64,000 nucleotides of DNA from Saccharothrix sp. NRRL B-16348 (lineage in GTDB: Bacteria > Actinomycetota > Actinomycetes > Mycobacteriales > Pseudonocardiaceae). Position numbers and translations under genes: made by a program. Every line of letters starts with the position of its first letter. The stretch's first letter is position 1. Location of the stretch: NCBI RefSeq assembly GCF_001280085.1, contig NZ_LGED01000217.1, positions 124,001-188,000 of the forward strand. The letters are read 5' to 3'. Shown here piece after piece: positions 52,983 to 61,949 of this stretch. The notes below the pieces were generated by a model. It was given only the letters and a program-made list of their open reading frames with translations. It was not told where the DNA came from and searched no databases.

Positions 52983-53939
52983 TCAGTGCGGGAACGTGCG
53001 CCGCGCCCGGCGCGTGACCTCTTCGCGGTGCTCTTCGATCACCAGTGCCACGTCGAGCATGGTCGTGGTGTCCCGGATCCGGGCCGGGTAGCCGACGGAC
53101 GCGGCGAGCGTGGGCAGGTCGACCGCGAAGTACACGCCCATCAACGGGTTGACGAACAGCTCGCTGCCCGCGGTGCGCGTGGTGACCTGCACGTCGCCGA
53201 ACTCGCCGCGCAACGCCGCCGCGATCTGCCCGTTCACGATGCTCGGCCGCAGCGGGGTGGCGGCTTGGGCGTGCGCGACGGCGTCCAGGTAAGCCCGCGC
53301 CTCGTCGGACGCGGACGGGATGGACAGCGCGCCCAGGTAACCGCCGGCCCGGTCCAGCGCGGCCAGGTTCTCCAGCACGTGCGCGTGGCACACACCGTGG
53401 TAGGAGTCGATGCCGAAACCCAGGCACACCACCAGTCGCTCCACGCCGTCGAGCGCGGCGACCGCGGCGAGGCTGGTCATGTCCTCCTCGGGCGTGCCGA
53501 GGCCGGACTCGTCACCGCGCATCAGGATGTCCGTGCCGCCGTCGACCAGCACGACCGCGTCCACGCCCAACCGTTCGACCAACGTCCGGTAGGCCGCCGT
53601 CAACGGCCGCACCCCGGTGCGCGGGAAGGCGTGCACGACCGACGTCAGGTCGTGCCCGGCCAGCCACCGGGCCAGGGTGCGCTCGGGGAAGTAGTCGTCG
53701 CTGCCCGCGCTGCCCGGCCGGACCGCCGCCACGTCGGGCGCCACCCAGTCCTCGAGGTCGAGCTGGTCCAACTGGCTGAACGAGAGGTTCGCCAGGTGCA
53801 CCCGCTTACCCAATGCGCGCAACGAGAACGCCAACGGCAGCCCCGCGTACACGTCGAACCCACCGCCCGCACCCGCGACCAGCACGCTCGACGCGGACTT
53901 CAACCGGCTGAACAGCGGGGGCTCGGCCAAGGAGAACAC
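52983..53939 (-). CDS. DUF1152-family protein
   Basis: 318 aa from GTG 53939 (VFSLAEPPLFSRLKSA). The Rossmann-like start LVAGAGGGFDVYAGLPLAFSL and the acidic VDGGTDILMRGDESGLGTPEEDM are the DUF1152 hallmarks. The function is unknown; the fold suggests nucleotide or metal-dependent chemistry. Convergent with the universal stress protein. Divergent from the SUKH-4 gene across a region with three 13-bp direct repeats. Confidence 0.8.
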   Translation of the reverse strand: MFSLAEPPLFSRLKSASSVLVAGAGGGFDVYAGLPLAFSLRALGKRVHLANLSFSQLDQLDLEDWVAPDVAAVRPGSAGSDDYFPERTLARWLAGHDLTSVVHAFPRTGVRPLTAAYRTLVERLGVDAVVLVDGGTDILMRGDESGLGTPEEDMTSLAAVAALDGVERLVVCLGFGIDSYHGVCHAHVLENLAALDRAGGYLGALSIPSASDEARAYLDAVAHAQAATPLRPSIVNGQIAAALRGEFGDVQVTTRTAGSELFVNPLMGVYFAVDLPTLAASVGYPARIRDTTTMLDVALVIEEHREEVTRRARRTFPH

Positions 53940-53995
53940 CCGGTGATCATAGGCAGGGCACCCCGCGGGCCGGGGGTGAATTCCGCACGGCCAAG

Positions 53996-54078
53996 GCAAG
54001 TCCGCAAGCCCCGGTGACTTCGCACGTGCCGGGCGAGTCCTCAAGCGCCGTGATCCCGCGCCACCGCGAGTCCACAAG
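53996..54078. repeat. Three imperfect 13-bp direct repeats GCrAGTCCnCAAG
   Basis: Copies start at 53996, 54033 and 54066 (spacing 37 and 33 bp) in the divergent promoter region between DUF1152 and SUKH-4 genes. Possible binding sites; no protein is known. Confidence 0.45.
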
Positions 54079-54130
54079 TCCGGTAGTCATCGGGCAAGGC
54101 CGCGCCGGGCTTGGGCTAGCCTCGGCGGGC

Positions 54131-54664
54131 GTGACCGCAAGTGATCTTCCGACTCCGCCGGACTTCACCGCGCTCGAAGCCTGGGCCGGAGCGGGACGGG
54201 TCGTTCGCGCCGCCGAGTCGGAGGTGGCCGCCTGGCGACTCCCCGCACCGCAGAAGGCGACGCTGGTCTCGTCCGGCGTGCCGTTGCTCGAAGACGTCGT
54301 CGACGTCGTGTCGTTCAGGGCGGAACCGGCTCTGTACCGCCTCGCGGGACACGCGTCGGGCTCGACCTACGCCGCCGAACCGGACACCGGGCGGGTGCTG
54401 GAGCTGACCGAGGCGGACGGCACGAGGCTGGTCAACTCCTCGATCGACCACTGGCTGTGCTCGCTCCACCTGGTCGGCGCCTGGCTGGCCGGTTCGACGG
54501 CGATCCGGCACTGGGACGAGGACGAGGCGATGGAGGAACTGGCACTCGCCGAGCTGGCCGCCCTGGCGGACCGGATCACCCACCTCGACCCGCCCGCGCA
54601 CGGCGACGTCGGCGATCACCGCACGCACTTCTGGCCGGCGACCCTGGACCGGTGGCTGTACTGA
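54131..54664 (+). CDS. SUKH-4 family immunity protein (orphan)
   Basis: 177 aa. The core VNSSIDHWLCSLHLVGAWLAG and the end RTHFWPATLDRWLY are typical SUKH-4. Known to protect against polymorphic toxins delivered between cells. No toxin gene adjacent; the nearest secretion-type genes are 2-5 kb to the right (56520-59963). Start GTG 54131; upstream in-frame codons belong to the repeat region. Confidence 0.78.
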   Translation: MTASDLPTPPDFTALEAWAGAGRVVRAAESEVAAWRLPAPQKATLVSSGVPLLEDVVDVVSFRAEPALYRLAGHASGSTYAAEPDTGRVLELTEADGTRLVNSSIDHWLCSLHLVGAWLAGSTAIRHWDEDEAMEELALAELAALADRITHLDPPAHGDVGDHRTHFWPATLDRWLY

Positions 54665-54732
54665 CGTCGCCGACTGCCGAGGGCTGATCTGCCCACAGCA
54701 GCGAACCCGGCGGACCGCACCGCCACGTCGGC

Positions 54733-55371
54733 ATGGTCGGGAGCATGACCGACAACAGCAGGCAACCCTTGTTCGACCACCGACTCCGGGACCGGTTCTT
54801 CAGCCAACGCGTGCTGGTCCTCGACGGTCCGCTCGACGACGACAACGGGACGGTGCTGGCCACCCAGCTCCTCTCCCTCGCCGCGGACGACCCCGTGAAG
54901 GACATCGCGCTGTGGATCCACTCGCCGGGCGGCTCGGTGCCGGCGATGCTCGCGATCCGCGACGTGATGCGGCTCGTGCCGTGCGACGTGGCCACGCTCG
55001 CGTTGGGACTGGCGTGCAGCGCGGGGCAGTTCCTGCTCTCCGCGGGCACGCCGGGCAAGCGCTTCGCCCTCCCCCACGCCCGCATCCTGATGCACCAGGG
55101 CTCGGCGGGGATCGGCGGATCGGCCGTCGAGGTGCAGGTGCAGGCGGACGACCTGCGGCACACCCGCGACACCGTGCTCGGGCTCATCGCCGAGGACACC
55201 GGCCAGCCGATCGACCGGATCTTCACCGACTCCCTGCACGACCGCTGGTTCACCACCGCGCAGGCGCTCGACTACGGCTTCATCGACCAGGTCGTCGAGC
55301 GCCTCGACCAGGTCGTGCCCGTCCGCACGCACGAGCTGGGGCTCGGTTCGAGGGCAGGGATCCGCGCATGA
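54733..55371 (+). CDS. clpP: ClpP-family protease subunit, catalytically complete
   Basis: 212 aa. ClpP fold with nucleophile Ser 96 (GLACSAGQFLL), His (LMHQGSAG) and Asp (FTDSLHDRW). N-terminal MVGSMTDNSRQP; ATG 54745 is an alternative start. The first of two overlapping clpP genes, like clpP3 of the Streptomyces P3/P4 pair. It will form a mixed tetradecamer with its neighbour and use an AAA+ partner encoded elsewhere. Divergent control is described under the XRE gene. Confidence 0.92.
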   Translation: MVGSMTDNSRQPLFDHRLRDRFFSQRVLVLDGPLDDDNGTVLATQLLSLAADDPVKDIALWIHSPGGSVPAMLAIRDVMRLVPCDVATLALGLACSAGQFLLSAGTPGKRFALPHARILMHQGSAGIGGSAVEVQVQADDLRHTRDTVLGLIAEDTGQPIDRIFTDSLHDRWFTTAQALDYGFIDQVVERLDQVVPVRTHELGLGSRAGIRA

Positions 55372-55958
55372 GCACGTACACCATCCCCAACGTCATCACC
55401 CGCGGCCTGGGCGGCGAGCGGATCATGGACGTCTACTCGCACCTGCTGTCCGAGCGGATCGTCTACCTCGGCACCGCGATCGACTCCGGCGTGGCCAACG
55501 CGCTGATCGCCCAGTTGCTGTACCTGGAAGCGGACAACCCGGACCGCGAGATCAACCTGTACATCAACAACGAGGGCGGCGACCCGTCCGCGATGCTCGC
55601 GCTGTACGACACCATCCGCTACATCAAGGCGCCGGTGTCGACGACGTGCGTCGGCCAGGCCGTCGCGACCGGCGCGGTGCTGCTGGCCGCGGGCGCCGCC
55701 GGGCACCGCTTCGTGCTGCCCCACACCAGGGTGGTGCTGCACCAGCCCGCCGCGCAGGGCCGCGGCGCCATCCCGGACCTCATCCTGCAGGCCGACGAGG
55801 TGGTGCGGGTGCGCGCGCAGCTCGAAGCGATCCTCTCGCTGCACACCGGCCGCGAGGTCGCGGAACTGCGGCACGACACCGACCGCGACCGGGTGTTCGA
55901 CGCGGCGGACGCCGTCGCCTACGGGCTCGCGGACCGGGTCCTCGAGCACCGGGCCTGA
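55368..55958 (+). CDS. ClpP-like subunit with catalytic Ser replaced by Ala (ClpR-like)
   Basis: 196 aa, complete ClpP fold: VYLGTAIDSGVANALIAQLL, YINNEGGDPSAMLALYDTI, and His 125 in VVLHQPAAQG. The nucleophile motif GxxASxGA reads GQAVATGAVLL, putting Ala at residue 100 where Ser belongs. The His and Asp are kept. It resembles cyanobacterial/plastid ClpR, an inactive ring partner. The ATG overlaps the stop of the active subunit by 4 bases, so they are made in equal number. Confidence 0.9.
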   Translation: MSTYTIPNVITRGLGGERIMDVYSHLLSERIVYLGTAIDSGVANALIAQLLYLEADNPDREINLYINNEGGDPSAMLALYDTIRYIKAPVSTTCVGQAVATGAVLLAAGAAGHRFVLPHTRVVLHQPAAQGRGAIPDLILQADEVVRVRAQLEAILSLHTGREVAELRHDTDRDRVFDAADAVAYGLADRVLEHRA

Positions 55959-55968
55959 GCACGCGGTC

Positions 55969-56340
55969 TCAGGCGGCCATGAGCACGGGTCCTGCCGGGC
56001 GTCGCCCGACCGCGGGGCCCGTGCCGCGGCGCTGCCCGACCACCGGGCTCGTGCCGCGGCGACGGCGGACGTCGCCCGCGATGTCGGCGAGCAGGTCGAC
56101 CAGGTCGACGCCGAGCGCCCCGGTGACGGCGGCGATCATCTCGCTGGAGGGCTCCTTGCGGCCGCGTTCGATCTCCGAGAGGTACTGGGGCGAGATGCCC
56201 GCCCGCTCCGCGATGTCGACGAGGCGGCTGCCCCGCTCCTCCCGTGCCGCCCGCAGGCTCCGGCCGAGCACGTCACGCCACAGCGGTTCCGGTTCGCGAT
56301 CCGGCGTGCGCTTCTGGTGGAAAGGGAGGATGTCCGCCAT
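55969..56340 (-). CDS. XRE-family regulator of ClgR/PopR type
   Basis: 123 aa. HTH: LGRSLRAAREERGSRLVDIAERAGISPQYLSEIERGRKEPSSEM. N-terminal ADILPFHQKRTPD is basic. It ends LMAA; a C-terminal Ala-Ala is the ClpP-degradation signal known in Streptomyces PopR and ClgR, which activate clp genes until the protease degrades them. It lies convergent with the clpP pair (10 bases between stops), so it fits feedback control of these proteases. Confidence 0.85.
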   Translation of the reverse strand: MADILPFHQKRTPDREPEPLWRDVLGRSLRAAREERGSRLVDIAERAGISPQYLSEIERGRKEPSSEMIAAVTGALGVDLVDLLADIAGDVRRRRGTSPVVGQRRGTGPAVGRRPAGPVLMAA

Positions 56341-56421
56341 GACGCCATCGTGACGCAGGTCCGGCGCTCAGGGCAGCGGTTCCGCTCCCGGCGGACACGG
56401 CGGGCGTTGATCGTTAGCACA

Positions 56422-56441
56422 ACGTTGGCGCGACGTTGGCG
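56422..56441 (-). promoter_or_regulatory. Direct repeat ACGTTGGCG x2 at 11-bp spacing
   Basis: ACGTTGGCG at 56422-56430 and 56433-56441, one helical turn apart, 80-100 bp upstream of the XRE start (56340) and before the type VII-like gene. It could be an autoregulatory or promoter element. Confidence 0.35.
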
Positions 56442-56519
56442 GCCGTCACTTGACTGCCGGAGTCACCCCCGAAGATCCGTCACGGCTCGAACCCCAGCGT
56501 TTCGAGGAAGGTCCGGCTC

Positions 56520-57877
56520 ATGACAACAGGCACCGCCGCGGTGGCCCCCACGCGTACCATGCTCAGGCGAACCGCAGGCAGGGCCGACGTCGACCAGCGG
56601 ATCGAGGCGATCGGCAAGGAGGCGGAGGCCGAGCCCGCCTCCGTGGTGGGCAGGCCGACCGGTGGCCAGTTCCCCGCCGACCCGTTCGCGAGCCTGCAGG
56701 GCGTGGCGGGTTGGGCGGTCGACTACGTGACGTTCCTGCGTGAGCCGATCGACCAGCTGGAGGGCGACCCGCAGAGCGTGCAGGCCACCGTGGACGCGAT
56801 CCGCTCCACCGCCGAGCGGATGCGCGAGCTGGCCGCGACGCAGCGCGACACGCTGGCCAAGCCGCAGGGGTGGACCGGCAGCGCGCAGGAGGCCTACCAG
56901 ACCAGCATGGACACCCTCGGTGAGGAGTTGGACTCGCTGGCCGGCGCGGTGGCCGTGAAGGGCGTCGTCATCGAGAACAGCGGCGCGATGGTGCAGGCGC
57001 TGCGCGAGGCGTTGCTGCACACCCTCGGCCAGTACTCCGACTCGCTGGTGCCGGGCGCGATCACCGCCTACGTGTTCGCCCCGATCACGTTCGGCGCGTC
57101 CATCGCGATGTTCCTGGGCTCCGTGGTGGACAGCGCGACCCAGCTCGGCACGAGCATCGCGGCCAAGATGGACGACCTCAACGCGGCGCTGACCCGCCAG
57201 GTCGACCGGGTCAAGCAGCTCGACGACATCTCCGACGAGGTCGGCCGGGGCTGGGAGCGGTTCGAGGCCGCGGCGGGCGGGGAGACGGCCACCGCGACGG
57301 CCCGCATGGCGTCCAAGCGGATTCTGCGCGAGGGCGAGGTCGCGGGGCAACCGACCGCACAGGCGTTGCGCCCCACGGAGCGGGGCCGCTTGGTGGCCGC
57401 CGAGGAGTCGGAAGCGCTGCGGCCCACGGGCTTCGTGGCGGCCGAGCGGCTCACCGGCCGGCTGCCCGACGAGCCGGTCCGCTACGCGCGGATGGAGGAG
57501 ACGGTCCAGGCACAGCACGCCGTCCAAGCGGAACCGATGATGCGCGCCGTCCGCGCAACCGAACCACTCCAAGCACAGCACGCCGTCGCAGCCGAACCGA
57601 TGATGCGTGCGAACCACTCCAAGCACAGCACGCCGTCGCAGCCGAACCGATGATGCGTGCGGTCCGCGCAACGGAGCCACTCCAGGCGCAGCACGCCGTC
57701 CAGGCCGAACCGATGATGCGCGCCGTACGCGCGACCGAACCACTCCAGGCGCACGTCGTCCAAGAACAACCGGTGATGCGAGCTACCCACGTGCAGGCCG
57801 AATCGGTGGTGCGAGCGACCTATGCGGAGGCGCCCCTCCGCGAGTCGACGGTCCGCAGGGTCGAGGAGACCGAGTAG
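56520..57877 (+). pseudogene. Type VII secretion-like WXG protein with C-terminal repeats, frameshifted by a 50-bp duplication
   Basis: From ATG 56520 (GAGGAAG at 56504-56510) about 347 residues are read: helix-rich WXG-type domain (GWTGSAQEAYQTSM near 122), a helix GAITAYVFAPITFGASIAMF near 180-200, then about 21-residue repeats built on QAQHAVxAEPMMRAVRA. In the repeats a perfect 50-bp tandem copy shifts the frame to an early stop at 57651-57653. Removing one copy joins it to the frame ending VRRVEETE and TAG at 57875-57877, giving a 435-aa protein. Either it is a dead/variable gene or an assembly slip. Function: T7SS-linked, unknown. Confidence 0.75.
57561..57660 (+). repeat. Perfect 50-bp tandem duplication inside a 63-bp repeat array
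   Basis: 57561-57610 is repeated exactly as 57611-57660. The surrounding unit is 63 bp (21 codons), so the 50-bp copy equals one unit lacking 13 bases; 50 is not a multiple of three. Confidence 0.95.
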
Positions 57878-57953
57878 GCGCGGGCGGTCCCTGATCGCCC
57901 GGTCGAGAAGCTCCCCCGTCCTGCCACTCCCTGCGTTCCGCGGAGGCAACGCC

Positions 57954-59963
57954 ATGGTCACCAACCTGACACCCACCACGATCAGCACGCCCCCTCCCGG
58001 CGGCGGCTCCGGCTTCACGATGGACGAGTCCGCGATGGACACGCTCCAGCACCAGGCCGACGACCTGCGCACCGGCTACCAGGAGGTCTCGTCGGCGCTG
58101 TCCGGCCAGACCCTGGCGGGCAACGCGTTCGGCACCGCCGGCACGTTCGCCGCGGAGGCGTTCAACGCCTCGACCCGCAGGTCGGTCGAGCTGGCGGGCA
58201 AGGCCGCCTCGACGTTGGGACTCGTCGGCGACGGGCTGAAGGCCACCGCGCAGACGCACCTGGAAGCCGACCGCGCCAGCGTCGAGCAGTTCGCCATGGT
58301 CGACCCCGCCGCGATCGCCGACGCGCCTCAGGGCGCACCGGCGGGCGGCCCCAACGGCACCCCGACGACCCAGGGTCCGCCGGTCACCCCGACACAGGAC
58401 ATCCCGGGCGGTTCCACCGGCGGTGGCGGAGGCGGAGGCAACCCCTCCCAGCCGCCGGTCACGCCGACGCAGGACATCCCCGGCGCCAACGGCACCACGC
58501 AAGCCTCCAACTACACCGGCCCGGACGCGTCCGCGGGCCAGGCCGGTGTCCCCTCAGGTCAAGCCGGTGGCCCCTCGGGCCAGGGCGGTGGCGCGCCGAC
58601 CGGCCAGCCGGGCGGGATTCCCACCGGTCAGATGCCCCCGATGCCGGGCATTCCGGCACCGTCCGGCGGATCCCCGACGATGCCGCCGGCCCCGGCAGGC
58701 ACGCCAAGCGGCTCCGGTGGCGGTGGCGGCTCGGCGGAGGAGACCAAGGCCGCCGCCGCCCGGACATCCACCCCGGCACCGCAGGCCACGACACCGACTC
58801 CCGCGCCGATTCCCGACTTCCCCGAGATCCCCGACCCGCCGCCCGTCCCCACCGGCTCCGGTGGCGGTGGCGGTGGCGGGGCGAGCCTCGCGGACGCCCT
58901 CAAGACCACGCCCACGACCGGCGGCGAGTCGGCGTCCGGCACGAAGACCCCGGCCGGCGGCACCACCCCCTCCGCGAACACCACACCGCCGCCGACGCCT
59001 CCCATCCCGGAGGTCCCGAAAGACCTGTTCAAGCAGCCCACCATCCCGGACCTCGGCACGGGCAGCGGCATCGGCGGAAGCACGGGCAGTGGCACAGGCG
59101 GCGGTTCGGCCGGTGGGTCCTCGCCGTCGACTCCGAGCGCGACGACGCCGTCCGGCGGCATGACCCCTCCGCCGATGCCTTCCATCCCGGAAGTGCCGAA
59201 AGACCTGTTCAAGCAGCCGACGATCCCGGACCTCGGCACGCCCGCCGGCACGGGCACGTCTGGTGGCTCGCCGAGCGACGACGCGTCCAAGCCCACCGCG
59301 CCGCCCCTACCCGACAACGAACGCCCCGGCCGCGACCGCGAAGACGGCGACCACAAGGGTGGCGATCGCGAGACCCGCGACCGTGAGGGTCGTGACCGCG
59401 AGGCCAGCGACCGCGAAGGCCGTGACCGCGAAGGCGGCGAGCACGGCGGCGGTGGAGGCGGCGCGGGTGACGGTGGCGAGGACGACGGCCGGACCGAGCG
59501 CGACCAGCACGGGTTCCCCATCACCTCGGTGGACGACAAGCCCTGCCTCGACCTGCGCGACCTCCCGGCGGAGGAGGGCGAGCGCTGGCAGGAGAAGATC
59601 CGCGACATCATCGCCACCAAGGGCGAAGGTTCCTTCTTCTGGGCGGGCGACACCATCGACGCCGAGGGTCAGCGGCACTCCCTCATGGACCTCGCCGAGT
59701 TCATGACCAACCTGGACAGCCGCACCGAGCCGACCGGACCGCACGAGCAGTCGGAGCGGCAGGTGTCGGACACCGTCGCGGCCAGCCCGGCGCGCAGCGC
59801 CAACGGCGACGTCTTCGTCCTCGTCGGCCCCAACCGCGCCGAGGGCGACCCGGTGGAGCTGACGGACTTCCCGACGCTCCAAGCCAATCCGAGGGTCGAA
59901 CGGGTCTTCGCGATCGACGCCCTCACCGGCAAGGAGACCCAGATCCACCCGAAGACCGCCTGA
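57954..59963 (+). CDS. Large type VII secretion-type effector-like protein with unknown C-terminal domain
   Basis: 669 aa. N-terminal helical ESX-like domain (about 20-115: MDTLQHQADDLRTGYQEVSS). Then about 400 residues of low-complexity Pro/Gly/Thr linker with internal copies of PVTPTQDIPG and IPEVPKDLFKQPTIPDLGT, then a charged RDRE/GRDRE repeat (about 460-500). The last 150 residues form a separate unique domain (GFPITSVDDKPCLDLRDLP, GSFFWAGDTIDAEGQRHSL, VFAIDALTGKETQIHPKTA). The layout is that of polymorphic T7SS toxins, but I do not recognise the end domain as a known toxin. ATG 57954 follows GGAGG at 57942-57946. No immunity gene directly after it. Confidence 0.8.
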   Translation: MVTNLTPTTISTPPPGGGSGFTMDESAMDTLQHQADDLRTGYQEVSSALSGQTLAGNAFGTAGTFAAEAFNASTRRSVELAGKAASTLGLVGDGLKATAQTHLEADRASVEQFAMVDPAAIADAPQGAPAGGPNGTPTTQGPPVTPTQDIPGGSTGGGGGGGNPSQPPVTPTQDIPGANGTTQASNYTGPDASAGQAGVPSGQAGGPSGQGGGAPTGQPGGIPTGQMPPMPGIPAPSGGSPTMPPAPAGTPSGSGGGGGSAEETKAAAARTSTPAPQATTPTPAPIPDFPEIPDPPPVPTGSGGGGGGGASLADALKTTPTTGGESASGTKTPAGGTTPSANTTPPPTPPIPEVPKDLFKQPTIPDLGTGSGIGGSTGSGTGGGSAGGSSPSTPSATTPSGGMTPPPMPSIPEVPKDLFKQPTIPDLGTPAGTGTSGGSPSDDASKPTAPPLPDNERPGRDREDGDHKGGDRETRDREGRDREASDREGRDREGGEHGGGGGGAGDGGEDDGRTERDQHGFPITSVDDKPCLDLRDLPAEEGERWQEKIRDIIATKGEGSFFWAGDTIDAEGQRHSLMDLAEFMTNLDSRTEPTGPHEQSERQVSDTVAASPARSANGDVFVLVGPNRAEGDPVELTDFPTLQANPRVERVFAIDALTGKETQIHPKTA

Positions 59964-59984
59964 TCCCGCAGACCTCCTGATCCC

Positions 59985-60017
59985 GCGGGCGCGGGAGCAC
60001 CCCCATCCCGCGCCCGC
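59985..60017 (+). terminator. Strong hairpin terminator
   Basis: GCGGGCGCGGGA (59985-59996) pairs perfectly with TCCCGCGCCCGC (60006-60017), loop of 9, after the effector-like gene. Confidence 0.8.
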
Positions 60018-60143
60018 TTCTCCGAACGTCCACCCGATGCACTGCGTGGCCGCGGTCGCTGAAGTGAGTGACTCAACGGTCGTGAAGGGCTGAACTCCGT
60101 TGTGGACATTGGTGGCGCGACGGGCCGGTGCGACGATCGGGAG

Positions 60144-60842
60144 ATGACACACACGCCCGTGCAGGTGCCGGCCTCGGTCGAGCAGGTCATCGAACGGATG
60201 CGGGAGATCGACCGGGCGTTGGACCCGCACGACGGCGTGGCCTGCTTCAACCGCATGTACCTGCGCGTCACGGAACTGGTCGGTCAGAACATCGTCGACG
60301 GCTTCTTCGAGGACCCGGCGTTCCTGGAGCGGATGGACGTGCTGTTCGCCGGGCTGTACTTCAAGGCGGTCGACGCGAAGACGGCGCCGGTGCCGTGGAA
60401 GCCGCTGTTCGACGCACGGGACAACCGCACCGTCTGGCCCGTCCAGTTCGCGCTGGCGGGCATGAACGCCCACATCAACCACGACCTGGCGCTGGCCGTC
60501 AACGCCACCTGCGCGGAACGCCGCACCACACCCCGGACCAAGCCGGTGCACGCCGACTACCTGCGGGTCAACGAGCTGCTGGCCAAGGTGGAGGCCGAGG
60601 TCCGCGCCGAGTACGAGCCCGAGCTGCTGAAGCTGCCCACGGCCGAGGCGGAGCAGCTCAAGCACGTCCTGTCCGGTTTCAGCATCGCCCGCGGCCGGGA
60701 CGTCTCCTGGGGCGCCGCCCTGACCCTGTGGGACGAGCGCAACCTCGCCCCGCTCTACAACACCACCCTGGCCACGCTCGCCGCGGAAGTGGCGGTGGCC
60801 GGCGAGGGCCTGCTCACCCCCGTCGTGCCGCCACCGGCATAG
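60144..60842 (+). CDS. DUF5995-family protein
   Basis: 232 aa. Marks: VEQVIERMREIDRAL, GVACFNRMYLRVTELVGQNI, and WPVQFALAGMNAHINHDLALAV. A helical protein with conserved acidic/His residues that suggest a metal enzyme; the function is not established. Starts at ATG 60144 with CGGGAG upstream. Convergent with the next operon, 3 bases between stops. Confidence 0.8.
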   Translation: MTHTPVQVPASVEQVIERMREIDRALDPHDGVACFNRMYLRVTELVGQNIVDGFFEDPAFLERMDVLFAGLYFKAVDAKTAPVPWKPLFDARDNRTVWPVQFALAGMNAHINHDLALAVNATCAERRTTPRTKPVHADYLRVNELLAKVEAEVRAEYEPELLKLPTAEAEQLKHVLSGFSIARGRDVSWGAALTLWDERNLAPLYNTTLATLAAEVAVAGEGLLTPVVPPPA

Positions 60843-60845
60843 CCG

Positions 60846-61949
60846 TCACAAGTCCGCGCCCGCCGTGCTCAGCCAGGGCGCGCCGGTCCCGGCCATGCTC
60901 TCGTAGAACGGGTGGCCCTCGGTGATCTCGCCCTGGCCGACGGTGCGCCCGGTGAACGCCGACGCGTAGACGGCGGCGACGAACTCCATGGTCACCCTGG
61001 TGTCGGCGGTGGACACCGGTGGTGTCCCGCCCGTGTCGAGGGCGTCGAGCACGGCGGCGAGCTGGGCGGTGTGGCCGCTCGGCGTGTCGGCCGGCCCGCT
61101 GTCCCACGCCGAGCCGGCGTCGGGCGCGGTGGGCGCGGCTGTGAACGTCCAGTTCGCGTCGTCGTACCCGTAGAGGTGTTCCAGGTCGACGGTGGCTCGC
61201 TCGAAGTCGAAGCGCAGCCGGCTGGTCTGGCGTGGCGACACCAGCGAGTTGACCACGGTGGCCACCGCGCCGGAGTCGAACCGCACGAGCGCGGCGGACA
61301 CGTCCTCGGTGTCGGTCGGCCGGGCCTGGCGCGCGGCGATCGCGGTGACGCTGCTCCACTGGCCCAGGATCGACAGCAGCAGGTCGAACTGGTGGATGCC
61401 GTGCCCCATGGTCGGCCCGCCGCCCTCCACCTCCCACTTGCCCCGCCACGGGACGGCGAAGTAGTCGTCGTCGCGGAACCACAGCGTGTCCGCCGACGCC
61501 ACCAGCGGCCGGCCCAGCGCGCCCTCCGCCACCAGCCGCCGCAACCGCACCGCCCCGGACCCGAACCGGTGCTGGAACACGGTGGCCATCGGCACGCCGG
61601 CCGCCGCCTCGGCCGCGCGCAGCCGGTCGAGCCCGGCCAGCGACAGCACCGGCGGCTTCTCGACCACGGGCACCGCGCCCGCCTCCAGGCACTCCAGCGC
61701 CAGCGACAGGTGCGTCCCCGGCGGCGTGCACACGTGCACCAGGTCGGGTCGTTGGGCGTCGAGCAGGTCGGCCAGGGTCGGGTACGCGGGCACGTCCCAG
61801 GTCGCGGCGAACGCGGCGGCCCGGTCGGGCAGGAGGTCGACCGCCCCGACGAGCCGCGCCCGCCCGTCGAGGTGCCTGATCGCCTCGGCGTGGGCGGTGG
61901 CGATCGCGCCCGTGCCGACGATCGCGCAGGTGTAGCTGCCACTGGTCAC
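60846..61949 (-). CDS. Gfo/Idh/MocA-family oxidoreductase
   Basis: 367 aa. Rossmann start CAIVGTGAIATAHAEAIRHL, EKPP motif (VVEKPPVLSLAGLD, the catalytic Lys), FQHRFGSGAVRLR and MGHGIHQFDLLLSI with catalytic His. NAD(P)-dependent sugar or inositol dehydrogenase. GTG 61949 overlaps the cupin gene stop by 4 bases; it is the last gene of the coupled operon that enters from the right edge. Confidence 0.92.
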   Translation of the reverse strand: MTSGSYTCAIVGTGAIATAHAEAIRHLDGRARLVGAVDLLPDRAAAFAATWDVPAYPTLADLLDAQRPDLVHVCTPPGTHLSLALECLEAGAVPVVEKPPVLSLAGLDRLRAAEAAAGVPMATVFQHRFGSGAVRLRRLVAEGALGRPLVASADTLWFRDDDYFAVPWRGKWEVEGGGPTMGHGIHQFDLLLSILGQWSSVTAIAARQARPTDTEDVSAALVRFDSGAVATVVNSLVSPRQTSRLRFDFERATVDLEHLYGYDDANWTFTAAPTAPDAGSAWDSGPADTPSGHTAQLAAVLDALDTGGTPPVSTADTRVTMEFVAAVYASAFTGRTVGQGEITEGHPFYESMAGTGAPWLSTAGADL

